From Chitinophagaceae bacterium (GTDB lineage Bacteria; Bacteroidota; Bacteroidia; Chitinophagales; Chitinophagaceae): 64,000 nucleotides of DNA. The stretch spans positions 1,736,001 to 1,800,000 of the forward strand of contig JADKHN010000001.1 of assembly GCA_016721725.1 (NCBI GenBank). Direction: 5' to 3'. The translations under genes and the position numbers were made by a program. How positions within the stretch are numbered: the first letter of the stretch is position 1; each line of letters opens with the position of its first letter. This document shows, piece by piece, positions 49,016-57,132 of the stretch. Below the pieces are notes generated by a model. That model had not been told where the DNA came from. It ran no database searches and saw only the letters and a program-made list of their open reading frames with translations.

Positions 49016-49540
49016 ATGGCAGTCATAGCACCTTTTAACCTGAAAAAATGGATCGATGAACACCGCGATATGCTTAAGCCGCCGGTGGGCAATCAGTGTA
49101 TCTATAAGGATGCCGAGAATTTTATCGTGATGGTCGTGGGCGGCCCCAATGCCCGGAAGGATTATCATTATAACGAAAGCGAGGAGCTTTATTACCAGGT
49201 GGAAGGGAATATTGTTCTCAAGATCATCGACGAGGGGGTACAGAAGGACATTCCCATCAACGAAGGGGATCTATTCCTGCTTCCGCCCAAAACGCCCCAT
49301 TCTCCGCAAAGGGGGCCCAATACGGTCGGACTGGTGATCGAAAAGATAAGGGCCGATGAGAAGGACGGGTTCCTGTGGTATTGTGAGAACTGCGGCAATA
49401 TGCTGTATGAAGAATATAAGGTCATCACCGATATCGTTACCCAACTGCCACCTGTGATGGAAGGTTTTTATGCCGATGAACATAAGCGTACCTGCAACAA
49501 ATGCGGTTCGGTGATGGCGCCGCCGGTGAAGAAAGGGTAA
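49016..49540 (+). CDS. nbaC: 3-hydroxyanthranilate 3,4-dioxygenase
   Basis: From the ATG at 49016 the product has 174 residues. The cupin opens 3-hydroxyanthranilate to ACMS. Iron ligands are in DYHYNESEELYYQVEG (His, Glu) and PPKTPHSPQRG (His), with substrate arginines in NARKDYH and SPQRG. The C-terminus has two CxxC pairs (CENCGN and CNKCGS), the rubredoxin-like second iron site of bacterial enzymes. It is divergent from the dehydrogenase operon and upstream of ACMSD, with a cassette between. Confidence 0.96.
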   Translation: MAVIAPFNLKKWIDEHRDMLKPPVGNQCIYKDAENFIVMVVGGPNARKDYHYNESEELYYQVEGNIVLKIIDEGVQKDIPINEGDLFLLPPKTPHSPQRGPNTVGLVIEKIRADEKDGFLWYCENCGNMLYEEYKVITDIVTQLPPVMEGFYADEHKRTCNKCGSVMAPPVKKG

Positions 49541-49543
49541 AAC

Positions 49544-50009
49544 GGAACGCAGATACTTATGGTTTTCATGATCTAAGTAAGATTTTAAATGGACAATTAT
49601 AAACATTCGGACATTACCGGAAAGATCATTAAAGCATACTACAACGTATATAACCAGTTGGGTTACGGCTTCCTGGAGAAAGTTTATGAGAATTCATTAC
49701 TGATCGAGTTACAAAAATTTGATCTGGAATGCCATGCTCAATGTCCAATCCAGGTTTTTTATGATGAGACAAAGGTTGGGATATACATTGCTGATATTAT
49801 TGTGAATAATTGTGTGATCATTGAGGTCAAAGCGGCCGAGGTTATTGCTGAAGAACATGAAGCGCAACTCACTAACTATCTTCGTGCAACAGATATCGAA
49901 GTAGGTATTTTATTGAATTTTGGCAAGAAACCAGATTTTAAAAGGAAAGTTTTCTCTGCTGAGTTTAAGAATCTTAAAAAATCATCATACCCATAAGAAT
50001 CTGCGTTCC
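49544..50009. mobile_element. inverted-repeat-bounded cassette carrying a GxxExxY gene
   Basis: GGAACGCAGAT (49544-49554) and ATCTGCGTTCC (49999-50009) are perfect inverted repeats, 13 of 14 bp if extended, around a single small gene (466 bp in all). The cassette fills the gap between the dioxygenase stop (49540) and ACMSD start (50016), which otherwise would be adjacent. The left flank shares TTTTCATGATCT with the ORF-less element at 6173-6251. No transposase is encoded, so movement would need another source. Confidence 0.65.
49589..49996 (+). CDS. GxxExxY protein
   Basis: The 135-residue protein carries the name-giving motif in LGYGFLEKVYENSLLIEL, then HAQCPIQVFYDETKVGIYIADIIVNNCVIIEVKA and a KRKVFSAEF end. 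The family is of unknown function; the IEVKAAE strand and acidic residues resemble PD-(D/E)XK nucleases, which is a hypothesis. It sits inside an inverted-repeat-bounded segment between dioxygenase and ACMSD genes. Its composition is more AT-rich than its neighbours, in line with an insertion. Confidence 0.9.
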   Translation: MDNYKHSDITGKIIKAYYNVYNQLGYGFLEKVYENSLLIELQKFDLECHAQCPIQVFYDETKVGIYIADIIVNNCVIIEVKAAEVIAEEHEAQLTNYLRATDIEVGILLNFGKKPDFKRKVFSAEFKNLKKSSYP

Positions 50010-50015
50010 ATTCAA

Positions 50016-51005
50016 ATGAAGATCGACATCCACACCCATATCATGCCCGACAAGATGCCCAACTGGGTGCAGAAGTTCGGTTATGGCGAATTCATCCACC
50101 TGGAACACCGCAATTGCAGGGCCTGCATGATGAAAGGGGATAAGCTGTTCCGCGAAGTGGATGACAATTGTTTTGATTCGGCCGTGCGGCTGAAGGAAAT
50201 GGATGAGACCGAAGTGACCGTACAGGTATTGTCCACCATTCCCGTTTTGTTCAACTACTGGGCCAAACCGGCCGACGGAATGGAGACCTCCCGTTTTTTC
50301 AATGATCATATCGCCGATACGGTTGCCAAAGAACCTTCCCGTTTTATAGGGCTGGGTACCGTGCCTTTGCAGGATGTTGACCTGGCCATAAAGGAAATGG
50401 AAAGATGTATGGGTGAATTGAAAATGCCTGGCCTTGAGATCGGCAGCAATATCAACGGACTTAACCTCAGCGACAAATCATTTTTCCCTTTTTACGAAGC
50501 CGCTGAGAAGCGGGGCTGCGCCCTCTTTGTACATCCCTGGGAGATGATGGGCGAGCAGCAGATGCAAAAATACTGGCTGCCCTGGCTGGTGGGTATGCCC
50601 GCGGAAACCTCCCGCGCAATCTGTTCCATGATCTTTGGCGGCGTTTTTGAACAATTTCCTAAACTAAGGGTGGCTTTTGCGCATGGAGGCGGTTCATTCC
50701 CTTTAACCATTGGCAGAATTGAACATGGTTTTAATGTGCGGCCCGACCTGGTGGCCATCGACAACGCCATCAATCCCCGAAACTATATCGGCAAATTCTG
50801 GATCGACAGCCTGGTGCATGATGAAAAAGCGATGCGGTACATCATTGATGTGATGGGGGAGGACAGGATCTGCCTGGGTTCAGACTATCCCTTTCCTTTA
50901 GGCGAACATCATCCGGGGAATTTGATCGAATCAATGGATATCGGTATCGAAAAAAAAGAAAAATTGTTGTTTAAAAATGCGGAGAGTTGGTTAAATAAAC
51001 CCTGA
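50016..51005 (+). CDS. nbaD: 2-amino-3-carboxymuconate-6-semialdehyde decarboxylase (ACMSD)
   Basis: From the ATG at 50016 the product has 329 residues. The metal-dependent amidohydrolase-fold enzyme decarboxylates ACMS. Zinc ligands are MKIDIHTHIMPD (H-x-H), LFVHPWEMMG, and CLGSDYPFPLGEHHPG (Asp); VAFAHGGGSFPLTIGR supplies the catalytic histidine. The longer frame from 49920 starts inside the GxxExxY gene and lacks family similarity, so I use 50016. It is 6 bp past the cassette's right repeat. Confidence 0.95.
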   Translation: MKIDIHTHIMPDKMPNWVQKFGYGEFIHLEHRNCRACMMKGDKLFREVDDNCFDSAVRLKEMDETEVTVQVLSTIPVLFNYWAKPADGMETSRFFNDHIADTVAKEPSRFIGLGTVPLQDVDLAIKEMERCMGELKMPGLEIGSNINGLNLSDKSFFPFYEAAEKRGCALFVHPWEMMGEQQMQKYWLPWLVGMPAETSRAICSMIFGGVFEQFPKLRVAFAHGGGSFPLTIGRIEHGFNVRPDLVAIDNAINPRNYIGKFWIDSLVHDEKAMRYIIDVMGEDRICLGSDYPFPLGEHHPGNLIESMDIGIEKKEKLLFKNAESWLNKP

Positions 51006-51050
51006 CTACGAAAGGCCAAACGTTCAACGGCCACTTAATATTTACAACGG

Positions 51051-51990
51051 TTAATTCTGGAACCGGTCCGGGTAATCACTGATCAATCCGTCAACACCGA
51101 GACTCTTTAATTCCTCCATCTTGCTTTTGTCATTCACCGTCCAGGGGATGATCTTCATGTTCAGCTCATGGCAGTTCTTAATTAACTCTTCTGTCACCAG
51201 GCTGAATTCCGGACTGTAAATGGACGGGGTGAAGCCCAGGTCGCTGATCTGTTTGCGGAAACTGTTCTTGTCACTGGCTTCGATCAGCAAGGCGGTCCTT
51301 ATCCCGGGATAGTGAAGGTGCAGGTATTTCAATGTACGGGGATCGAAGGATTGTATGATGACATATTCCTCCATCTCCCATTGCTTGATCACCTTCATCA
51401 GCAATTCAACGAATTCGCCCGGAGCGGGATGGTAAATGCCGTCGGTGGGGGGCATGCACTTGGTCTCGATATTATAAAAGGGGAAAGGCCTTCTGCGGGT
51501 CAGCATGGCCTCTTTCACCGCTTTGAAAACATCCGCCAGCAAGGGTTTACTGGCTTTTATTTTTTCCTGCGAAGGGAAACCGGGGATGGGGTTTCAGTCC
51601 CACATCATACTTTAGGATCGAATCATAAGGCATGCTGTACAGGTTGAATTTTTTTTCTTCTTTTTCAGTGATGAACCCGCCATCCGGTTTGGTGCTGATC
51701 TCGTGGTTGAAGAAGGGCTCATGCGAAAGCAGGACCTGTTTGTCCTTGCTGATACTGATGTCCATTTCCAGTGTGGTGACACCCTGGTCCAGGGCATGGA
51801 TCATCGCGGGGATGGTATTTTCAGGCATCAGCCCCCGGCACCCGCGATGGCCTTGCTTGTCGAAACTAACCTGCATAACGGTCTTATTGGGTTTGGAACT
51901 GGAACAGGATAAAAATAAACAGAAGGCAATGGAAGCATTCGTTGCGAACCGGCCAGGACCGGTACTAAAAAAGGCATGAAAAATTTTCAT
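51051..51990 (-). pseudogene. glycerophosphodiester phosphodiesterase, frameshifted
   Basis: Two adjacent frames make one family protein. The upstream part (51547-51990) has SFDKQGHRGCRGLMPENTIPA, TLEMDISISKDKQVLLSHEP and ends HPRFPFAGKNKSQ then stop. The downstream part (51051-51542), joined at QEKIKASKPLLADVFKAV, has FYNIETKCMPP, FVELLMKVIK and GVDGLISDYPDRFQ. One extra base at about 51577-51585 (TTTCCCTTCG on the minus strand) explains the break. It may be a real mutation or a sequencing error. An exported lipoprotein is likely from LSCSSSK. The first codons lie inside the scpB terminator hairpin. Confidence 0.85.
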
Positions 51991-51993
51991 GCC
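51967..51993 (-). terminator. scpB terminator overlapping the phosphodiesterase start
   Basis: On the minus strand a perfect stem GGCATGAAAA/TTTTCATGCC (51973-51993) is followed by TTTTTT, a rho-independent terminator 31 bp past the scpB stop. It also spans codons 1 to 8 of the phosphodiesterase frame. Confidence 0.7.
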
Positions 51994-52024
51994 TAAATAT
52001 ACTGCGTTTGACTATTATTTAATG

Positions 52025-52744
52025 TTAAGCCTCTGATCCGGCCTCCGGGTTTTCTCCATCCTGTGCTTCACTAACATCCCCATCAGCATTCACCGCCAAA
52101 ATGATCTCTTCATCCAGGATCTGACCGATCTCATCATCCTCCACCGGGGTCATGGACTCCATCGATTCCCGGACATTCGTGGCCTGTACCAGTTCTTCCA
52201 TCAGTACTTCAGAGATCTTAGGAAGGTCTTCGGAACTGTTGATGCCAAAATAATCCATGAAGGATTTGGAAGTTTCATAGATCAGGGGCTTCCCTACGGC
52301 ATCCTCGTTCCTGCCGGAGATGATCACCAGGTCCTTTTCCAGCAGTTTCTGCACCGCATAATCACAGTTCACGCCGCGGATGGATTCGATCTCACTCTTG
52401 GTGATGGGTTGTTTGTAAGCGATGATGGCCAGGGTTTCCAGGGCAGCGACGGAAAGCCGCTTGAGGAATTTATCTCCATTGAGCTGGGCTACGGTCCGGT
52501 GGTATTCCTTCTTGGTGAGGAATTGCCAGCCGCCTCCCATTTCCTTCAGCTCAAAAGCATAGAATTCGGATTGGTATTTTTCAGCGATCCCTTCAATGGC
52601 CGCATTGACCTGTTCGGGGGTTGCACGGTCTTCAATGAAAGCCAGGGCACTGTTCACCAGTTCAACCAGTTCGCTTTCGTTAAGCGGTTTGTCGCTGGCG
52701 AAGATCAACGCTTCTATATGGGGTATGATTGCGGAGAGTTCCAT
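52025..52744 (-). CDS. scpB: segregation and condensation protein B
   Basis: The 239-residue protein is part of the SMC-ScpA-ScpB condensin complex. It has two winged-helix domains: the first at IIPHIEALIFASDKPLNESELVELV, the second at KRLSVAALETLAIIAYKQPITKSEIESIRGVNCDYAVQKLLEKDLV. An acidic tail (about 190-239) follows. No scpA or smc gene is adjacent. A terminator hairpin lies 31 bp after the stop. Confidence 0.93.
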   Translation of the reverse strand: MELSAIIPHIEALIFASDKPLNESELVELVNSALAFIEDRATPEQVNAAIEGIAEKYQSEFYAFELKEMGGGWQFLTKKEYHRTVAQLNGDKFLKRLSVAALETLAIIAYKQPITKSEIESIRGVNCDYAVQKLLEKDLVIISGRNEDAVGKPLIYETSKSFMDYFGINSSEDLPKISEVLMEELVQATNVRESMESMTPVEDDEIGQILDEEIILAVNADGDVSEAQDGENPEAGSEA

Positions 52745-52868
52745 TTATTTTATGTGCAAATGTGCCAATATGCCAATGTGCAAATTTCTTAGCGTTGAAT
52801 GGGTTTAAAAATGATCAGATCAGCCTTCGGTTCAATGAATTTGCACATTTGCTTATTTGCAAATTTTA

Positions 52869-53750
52869 TTATCCTTGTAACGCAGCCGCTCCGCTCACGA
52901 TCTCTGTCAATTCGGTGGTGATCGCAGCCTGTCTTGCGCGGTTATAGCTGATCTTAAGTGCTTTCAGTAATTCGTTGGCGTTGTCGCTGGCTTTGTCCAT
53001 GGCGGTCATACGTGCTCCGTGCTCACTGGCATTGGCATCCAGTGTGGCTTTGAACAACTGGGTGTTGAGGATCTTCGGCATCAGTTCGGCGATCAGCACT
53101 TCCTTGCCCGGCTCAAAAATGAAATCGGCATTCTTTTGTCCGGAGGCTTTTTCCACTTTCCTCACCGGCAGGAAGGGTTCAGCGATGAATCGCTGTGTGG
53201 CGGCATTCTTGAATTCGCTGTAGACCAGTTCAACGGCATCCACTTCCTTATTGGCGAAAGCGTCCATGGCATATTTGGCCGCGGCCTGCACCTTGTCGAA
53301 ACTGAGCCCGGAGAAGATATGCCAGTACTGGTCCACCACTTTGAAGCCGGATTTGGTAAAATTCTCGAAACCTTTTTTACCGATCGGAAGGATGGTCACC
53401 CTGCCTTTGGCTTTTTGGTTAGGGTATTTATCCATGACCACTTGCTTGGCCAGTTTGATCAGGTTGCTGTTATAACCTCCGCAAAGTCCCCTGTCACTGG
53501 TGACTACGATGATCATGACATGTTCAACGGGCCTTTCCGTGGCCAGGGCCATGTTCACATCCCCGTCGCTGTTGCTGACGATATTACTCAGCATTTCCTG
53601 CAATTTCCTGGCGTAAGGGCGCATCTGGGTGATGGCATCCTGGGCGCGGCGCAGTTTGGCCGCACTCACCATTTTCATGGCCTTGGTGATCTGTTGTGTA
53701 CTTTGAACGCTCTTGATCCGGTTCCGGACCTCTTTTAATGCACCACTCAT
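52869..53750 (-). CDS. atpG: F0F1 ATP synthase subunit gamma
   Basis: From the ATG at 53750 the product has 293 residues, the usual length. It is the rotor shaft of ATP synthase: GALKEVRNRIKSVQSTQQITKAMKMVSAAKLRRAQDAI at the N-terminus, VTSDRGLCGGYNSNLIK, and SEHGARMTAMDKASDNANELLKALKISYNRARQAAITTELTEIVSGAAALQ at the end. Other atp genes are not in this window: the upstream neighbour is an outer-membrane protein gene. It seems to have its own promoter (-7 at 53846-53853). Confidence 0.96.
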   Translation of the reverse strand: MSGALKEVRNRIKSVQSTQQITKAMKMVSAAKLRRAQDAITQMRPYARKLQEMLSNIVSNSDGDVNMALATERPVEHVMIIVVTSDRGLCGGYNSNLIKLAKQVVMDKYPNQKAKGRVTILPIGKKGFENFTKSGFKVVDQYWHIFSGLSFDKVQAAAKYAMDAFANKEVDAVELVYSEFKNAATQRFIAEPFLPVRKVEKASGQKNADFIFEPGKEVLIAELMPKILNTQLFKATLDANASEHGARMTAMDKASDNANELLKALKISYNRARQAAITTELTEIVSGAAALQG

Positions 53751-53845
53751 AGTAGTATAAACGGTTGATTTACGGTTTCTGTCCGGTTGACCCGGGGCAA
53801 TTTTCGGCATCGCCTCCGGCACGTGGATGGCGAGCTAAACGGCCG

Positions 53846-53853
53846 CAAAGGTA
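53846..53853 (-). promoter_or_regulatory. -7 promoter element of atpG
   Basis: The minus strand reads TACCTTTG, a perfect TAnnTTTG, about 96 bp before the atpG ATG. The -33 region falls in the left arm of the tandem repeat element. Confidence 0.6.
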
Positions 53854-53863
53854 ATAAAAAACT

Positions 53864-54180
53864 GGCTAAAAGGAGTCAGGCCATTGAAAAAGTTGGAATA
53901 GGTCCACGGCATATCTGATACGGGAAAAAGACTACAAAGTCCGAGGTTAAAAACGAATGGCCAGACACCTTTTAGCCAGGCCATTGAAAAAGTTGGAATA
54001 GGTCCACGGCATATCTGATACGGGAAAAAGACTACAAAGTCCGAGGTTAAAAACGAATGGCCAGACAGCTTTTAGCCAGGCCATTGAAAAAGTTGGAATA
54101 GGTCCACGGCATATCTGATACATGAAAAAGACTACAAAGTCCAAGGTTAAAACGAATGGCCAGACAGCTTTTAGCCAGGC
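53864..54180. repeat. 100-bp tandem repeat array with inverted termini
   Basis: Three nearly identical units start at 53878, 53978 and 54078 (100, 100 and 99 bp). A left arm at 53864-53885 and a right arm at 53956-53977 are inverted repeats matching at 20 of 22 bases, so the first unit is a 114-bp element with terminal inverted repeats and the right arm recurs at the end of each unit. The array fills most of the 433-bp gap between atpG and the outer-membrane protein gene; no ORF in it is credible. Confidence 0.9.
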
Positions 54181-54183
54181 CTT

Positions 54184-57015
54184 TTAAAACCGCATCGCCG
54201 GCGCTCCCATTGTCCTCATTCCGCCGCCCTGGGGCTGCTGGCCCACGAATTTCTGCAACCGGTAGGTGAAACTGAGCATGAAATACCGGGTCAGCCGGTT
54301 GGTACGGGTATCGGTGATGGCATTGGCGCTCACATTTCGGCTGATATTGGTGTTCTGTTTGAACAGGTCATAGGCCGCCAGCCGGATCACCCCGTTCTTC
54401 TTCTTGAACAGTTGCTGCTCCAGCGAGGCGTTCATGATCACCAGGTTCCGGGATACCGAACTCGCCAGTCCGTTGTTGATGGTGTAATCGATATCGTATT
54501 TCAGGGTGAGGGTCTTGGTGAAATCGATATTGATGTTATGGCTGAAGGTCCAGTTATTGCTGGAGGAATTCTGCAGGGTACTGACCGACTTGGCTGTCGT
54601 ATTCTTGTATTTCACGTCATTCAAACCGTAACTGATGCCGGCGCCCAGTTCCAACCATTCCTTGTAATTGAATTCAAAGGTGAAGCCCTGGTTCAGGACC
54701 CAGTTCTGCCCGATGTTCCGGATGCTGTCGATGAGGTTCACGTTGTGATTGTAATTGGCGGAACCATTTACGGTGATCACATATTTCCTGTTCTTGAACG
54801 GTTTTGAATAAGCATAGAAACCAAGCAGGTTATAGTAACCATTCACGTTCTCCGGTACGCTGAGCTGGCGGCCGGCTCCCTTGCTGATGGTGTTGTTCAC
54901 GATCTGGTTGCGGATGGTGCTGAACGTGAAATTGGTGAAGATCACCTTGCCGCTGATGAAATTGAAATTGTTGTAAGAGAAATTCAGGTTATGGTTGACA
55001 GAGGGCCGCAGGTTCGGATTACCCGTGGTGATGGCCTGCGGATTGCTGAGATCCTGCACGGGCTGCAATTGACTGAAGGTCGGCTGCGTGGCGTTCCCGG
55101 TATAATTGAAATTGAAGGACTTGGTCCGGCTGAAATTATAGACGAAACGGGCGATCGGGAATACATTGACGCGGTTGATGCTCTTATAGGCGCTGTCCCG
55201 GGTGATCGACCTTCCTTTCAGGTTCACCGGCAGCACGCTGATCCCCACGGTATAGTTGTATTTCTTCTGTGTGGTACGCAAAGACAGACCGATCCGGTTA
55301 TTGTAATAATCGTTCTCATAATCATTGGTCAGGAAATTATTGAGGATCTTGGCGTTGGTATTGGGATCCACATCAAAGGTCTGTTTGTTGTTACGGCCAT
55401 AGCTGAAATTGTGAGAATAGCTGAAATCGAGGCTGCGGATCTTCGACAGCGGTTCCGAATAGGTGAAACGCACTCCGTAATTGCGGTTATCATTATTCTG
55501 GTCCGTGTATTGATAAAGATTCCGGGGTCCGACAGGCGTGACATACTGGTAACTGAGGTTTGTTACATCCTGGATGGAATTGTTTTCGGATGTGCCCAGG
55601 GTTATACTGGCCGAAAAATTACGCCCGCGCTTCCTGAATTTGTGGTTATACAGGATCGTAGCCGCGATATTGGGCGCCTTGGAATCCGTGAGGTTCTTAT
55701 TGTTGCCGTCGCTGGTCTTGGTGCCATTGGTCTGTGTGTATTCAAATGCGGTCTTGTTGTTGGCGTCGCTGCCGCTGAAATTCACGCTCGGACTGATCTT
55801 CAGGTAATTGAATGAATCCACCTGGTATTCCAGGTTGAAGGTGAACCGGTGCGAATTCCCGATCGTCAGTACGTCCTGGTCCTGGTTATTGATGAAACTA
55901 TTGTTCTCGAAAAAATTCTGGGAGGAAGTATTGGTCAACTGGCTGGTATTTCGGTGGCTGTAGGAATAACTGCCATAAACACTGATCCGTTTGCCCCATT
56001 GGTCGCGGTAGTTGAAGCCGATGGAATTGGTGGCCGATACGCCGCTGTTATTACCCGAACCCAATAGCCCCAGGCTGCCGCTTTGCATCATGCCGTTCGC
56101 CGCGCTCATGCCACCCATATCGCTCATGGCGCTCATCCCGCTGCGCATCATGCTGGTAGCGCCCCGGTTGCCCCCGCCCCCGAAATTGAACAGGGAGGAA
56201 TTGGTATTGTTGCTGTTGGCGAACAGTGAGATCTGCTGGTTGTTATTGAAATAGTTCCCGTTAAAAGATCCCTGGTAACGCTGGTCTGTACCGCCCCCAA
56301 CGGTCACCCGTCCGAAGAATCCCTTGTTCTTGTCCTTCTTGATCGTGATATTGATGACCTTGTCCGGGTCGCCATCCTTGATGCCCGAAACGGTCGCCTG
56401 GTCGCCATAATCATCGATGACCTGGATCTTGTCAACGATATTGGCGGGCAGTTCTTTGGTGGCCGTCTTCACATCGCCGCCGAAGAAATCTTTTCCATTC
56501 ACTTTCACCCGGCTCACGCTTTTACCCTGCGCGGTGACATTTCCGTCTTTATCGACCGTGACACCGGGTAATTTTTTCAAGAGGTCTTCCACCACGGCAT
56601 TTTCCTTGACCTTGAAGGAACCGGCATTATATTCGATCGTATCTTCCTTCACCACAATGGCCGCCACCTGGACCACCACTTCCTCCAGTAGCTTGCCCAG
56701 GCTCGCCAGGGTCATGGTCCCGATATCAATGGTCTTTTCTTTTTTGGTCACGGCCACATATCGGGCCATCGGCCGGTAACCCATATTCCGGATGACAATG
56801 GAGAATCCCGAGGAGGGAACCTCATCAAAACGGAATTGTCCTTTTTCATCGGTAAAAGTATAAACGGTATCTGACGGATTTGATTTGACGACCAGTCCGA
56901 TCACTGCCTTGTCGATCGGTTTCTTACCGGCCGAATCGATGACCGTGCCTTTGACCTGCGCACGAACGGTTGAGCCCAAAAGGATCACAACGATAACGAG
57001 TAGTGTTTTTCTCAT
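54184..57015 (-). CDS. outer-membrane beta-barrel protein (TonB-receptor-like, OMP_b-brl_3)
   Basis: The 943-residue protein has a signal peptide (ending VRAQ), a carboxypeptidase-regulatory-like domain (about 20-105, VKGTVIDSAGKKPIDKAVI), a plug-like domain (about 110-235, NAVVEDLLKKLPGVTVDKDGNVTAQGKSVSRVKVNGKDFFGGDVK) and a long beta-barrel (about 240-943). A Gly-, Ser-, Met-rich loop (about 280-325) lies in the first barrel part. Such proteins occur without SusD partners, as here; the ligand is unknown. A perfect -7 box lies 28 bp upstream. Confidence 0.88.
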   Translation of the reverse strand: MRKTLLVIVVILLGSTVRAQVKGTVIDSAGKKPIDKAVIGLVVKSNPSDTVYTFTDEKGQFRFDEVPSSGFSIVIRNMGYRPMARYVAVTKKEKTIDIGTMTLASLGKLLEEVVVQVAAIVVKEDTIEYNAGSFKVKENAVVEDLLKKLPGVTVDKDGNVTAQGKSVSRVKVNGKDFFGGDVKTATKELPANIVDKIQVIDDYGDQATVSGIKDGDPDKVINITIKKDKNKGFFGRVTVGGGTDQRYQGSFNGNYFNNNQQISLFANSNNTNSSLFNFGGGGNRGATSMMRSGMSAMSDMGGMSAANGMMQSGSLGLLGSGNNSGVSATNSIGFNYRDQWGKRISVYGSYSYSHRNTSQLTNTSSQNFFENNSFINNQDQDVLTIGNSHRFTFNLEYQVDSFNYLKISPSVNFSGSDANNKTAFEYTQTNGTKTSDGNNKNLTDSKAPNIAATILYNHKFRKRGRNFSASITLGTSENNSIQDVTNLSYQYVTPVGPRNLYQYTDQNNDNRNYGVRFTYSEPLSKIRSLDFSYSHNFSYGRNNKQTFDVDPNTNAKILNNFLTNDYENDYYNNRIGLSLRTTQKKYNYTVGISVLPVNLKGRSITRDSAYKSINRVNVFPIARFVYNFSRTKSFNFNYTGNATQPTFSQLQPVQDLSNPQAITTGNPNLRPSVNHNLNFSYNNFNFISGKVIFTNFTFSTIRNQIVNNTISKGAGRQLSVPENVNGYYNLLGFYAYSKPFKNRKYVITVNGSANYNHNVNLIDSIRNIGQNWVLNQGFTFEFNYKEWLELGAGISYGLNDVKYKNTTAKSVSTLQNSSSNNWTFSHNINIDFTKTLTLKYDIDYTINNGLASSVSRNLVIMNASLEQQLFKKKNGVIRLAAYDLFKQNTNISRNVSANAITDTRTNRLTRYFMLSFTYRLQKFVGQQPQGGGMRTMGAPAMRF

Positions 57016-57043
57016 AAAAACAGTATATACGAATGAGTTCGTG

Positions 57044-57051
57044 CAAAAATA
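57044..57051 (-). promoter_or_regulatory. -7 promoter element of the outer-membrane protein gene
   Basis: The minus strand reads TATTTTTG, a perfect TAnnTTTG, 28 bp before the ATG at 57015. Confidence 0.6.
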
Positions 57052-57132
57052 GGTCCTGGGGGCTTAACTACCCATTATAAATGATGAATGGTTGAGGAAT
57101 TAAATAAATATTAACGGATGGGGGAGTATCTG

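Noticed and set aside
49920..50015. longer N-terminus for ACMSD overlapping the GxxExxY gene
   Set aside because: The extra codons do not resemble the family, whose start fits MKIDIHTHI exactly at 50016.
53947..54144. 65-codon frame with repeated CRGPIPTFSM-like words in the tandem array
   Set aside because: Its repeats only mirror the 100-bp DNA units; no start signal or family supports a peptide.
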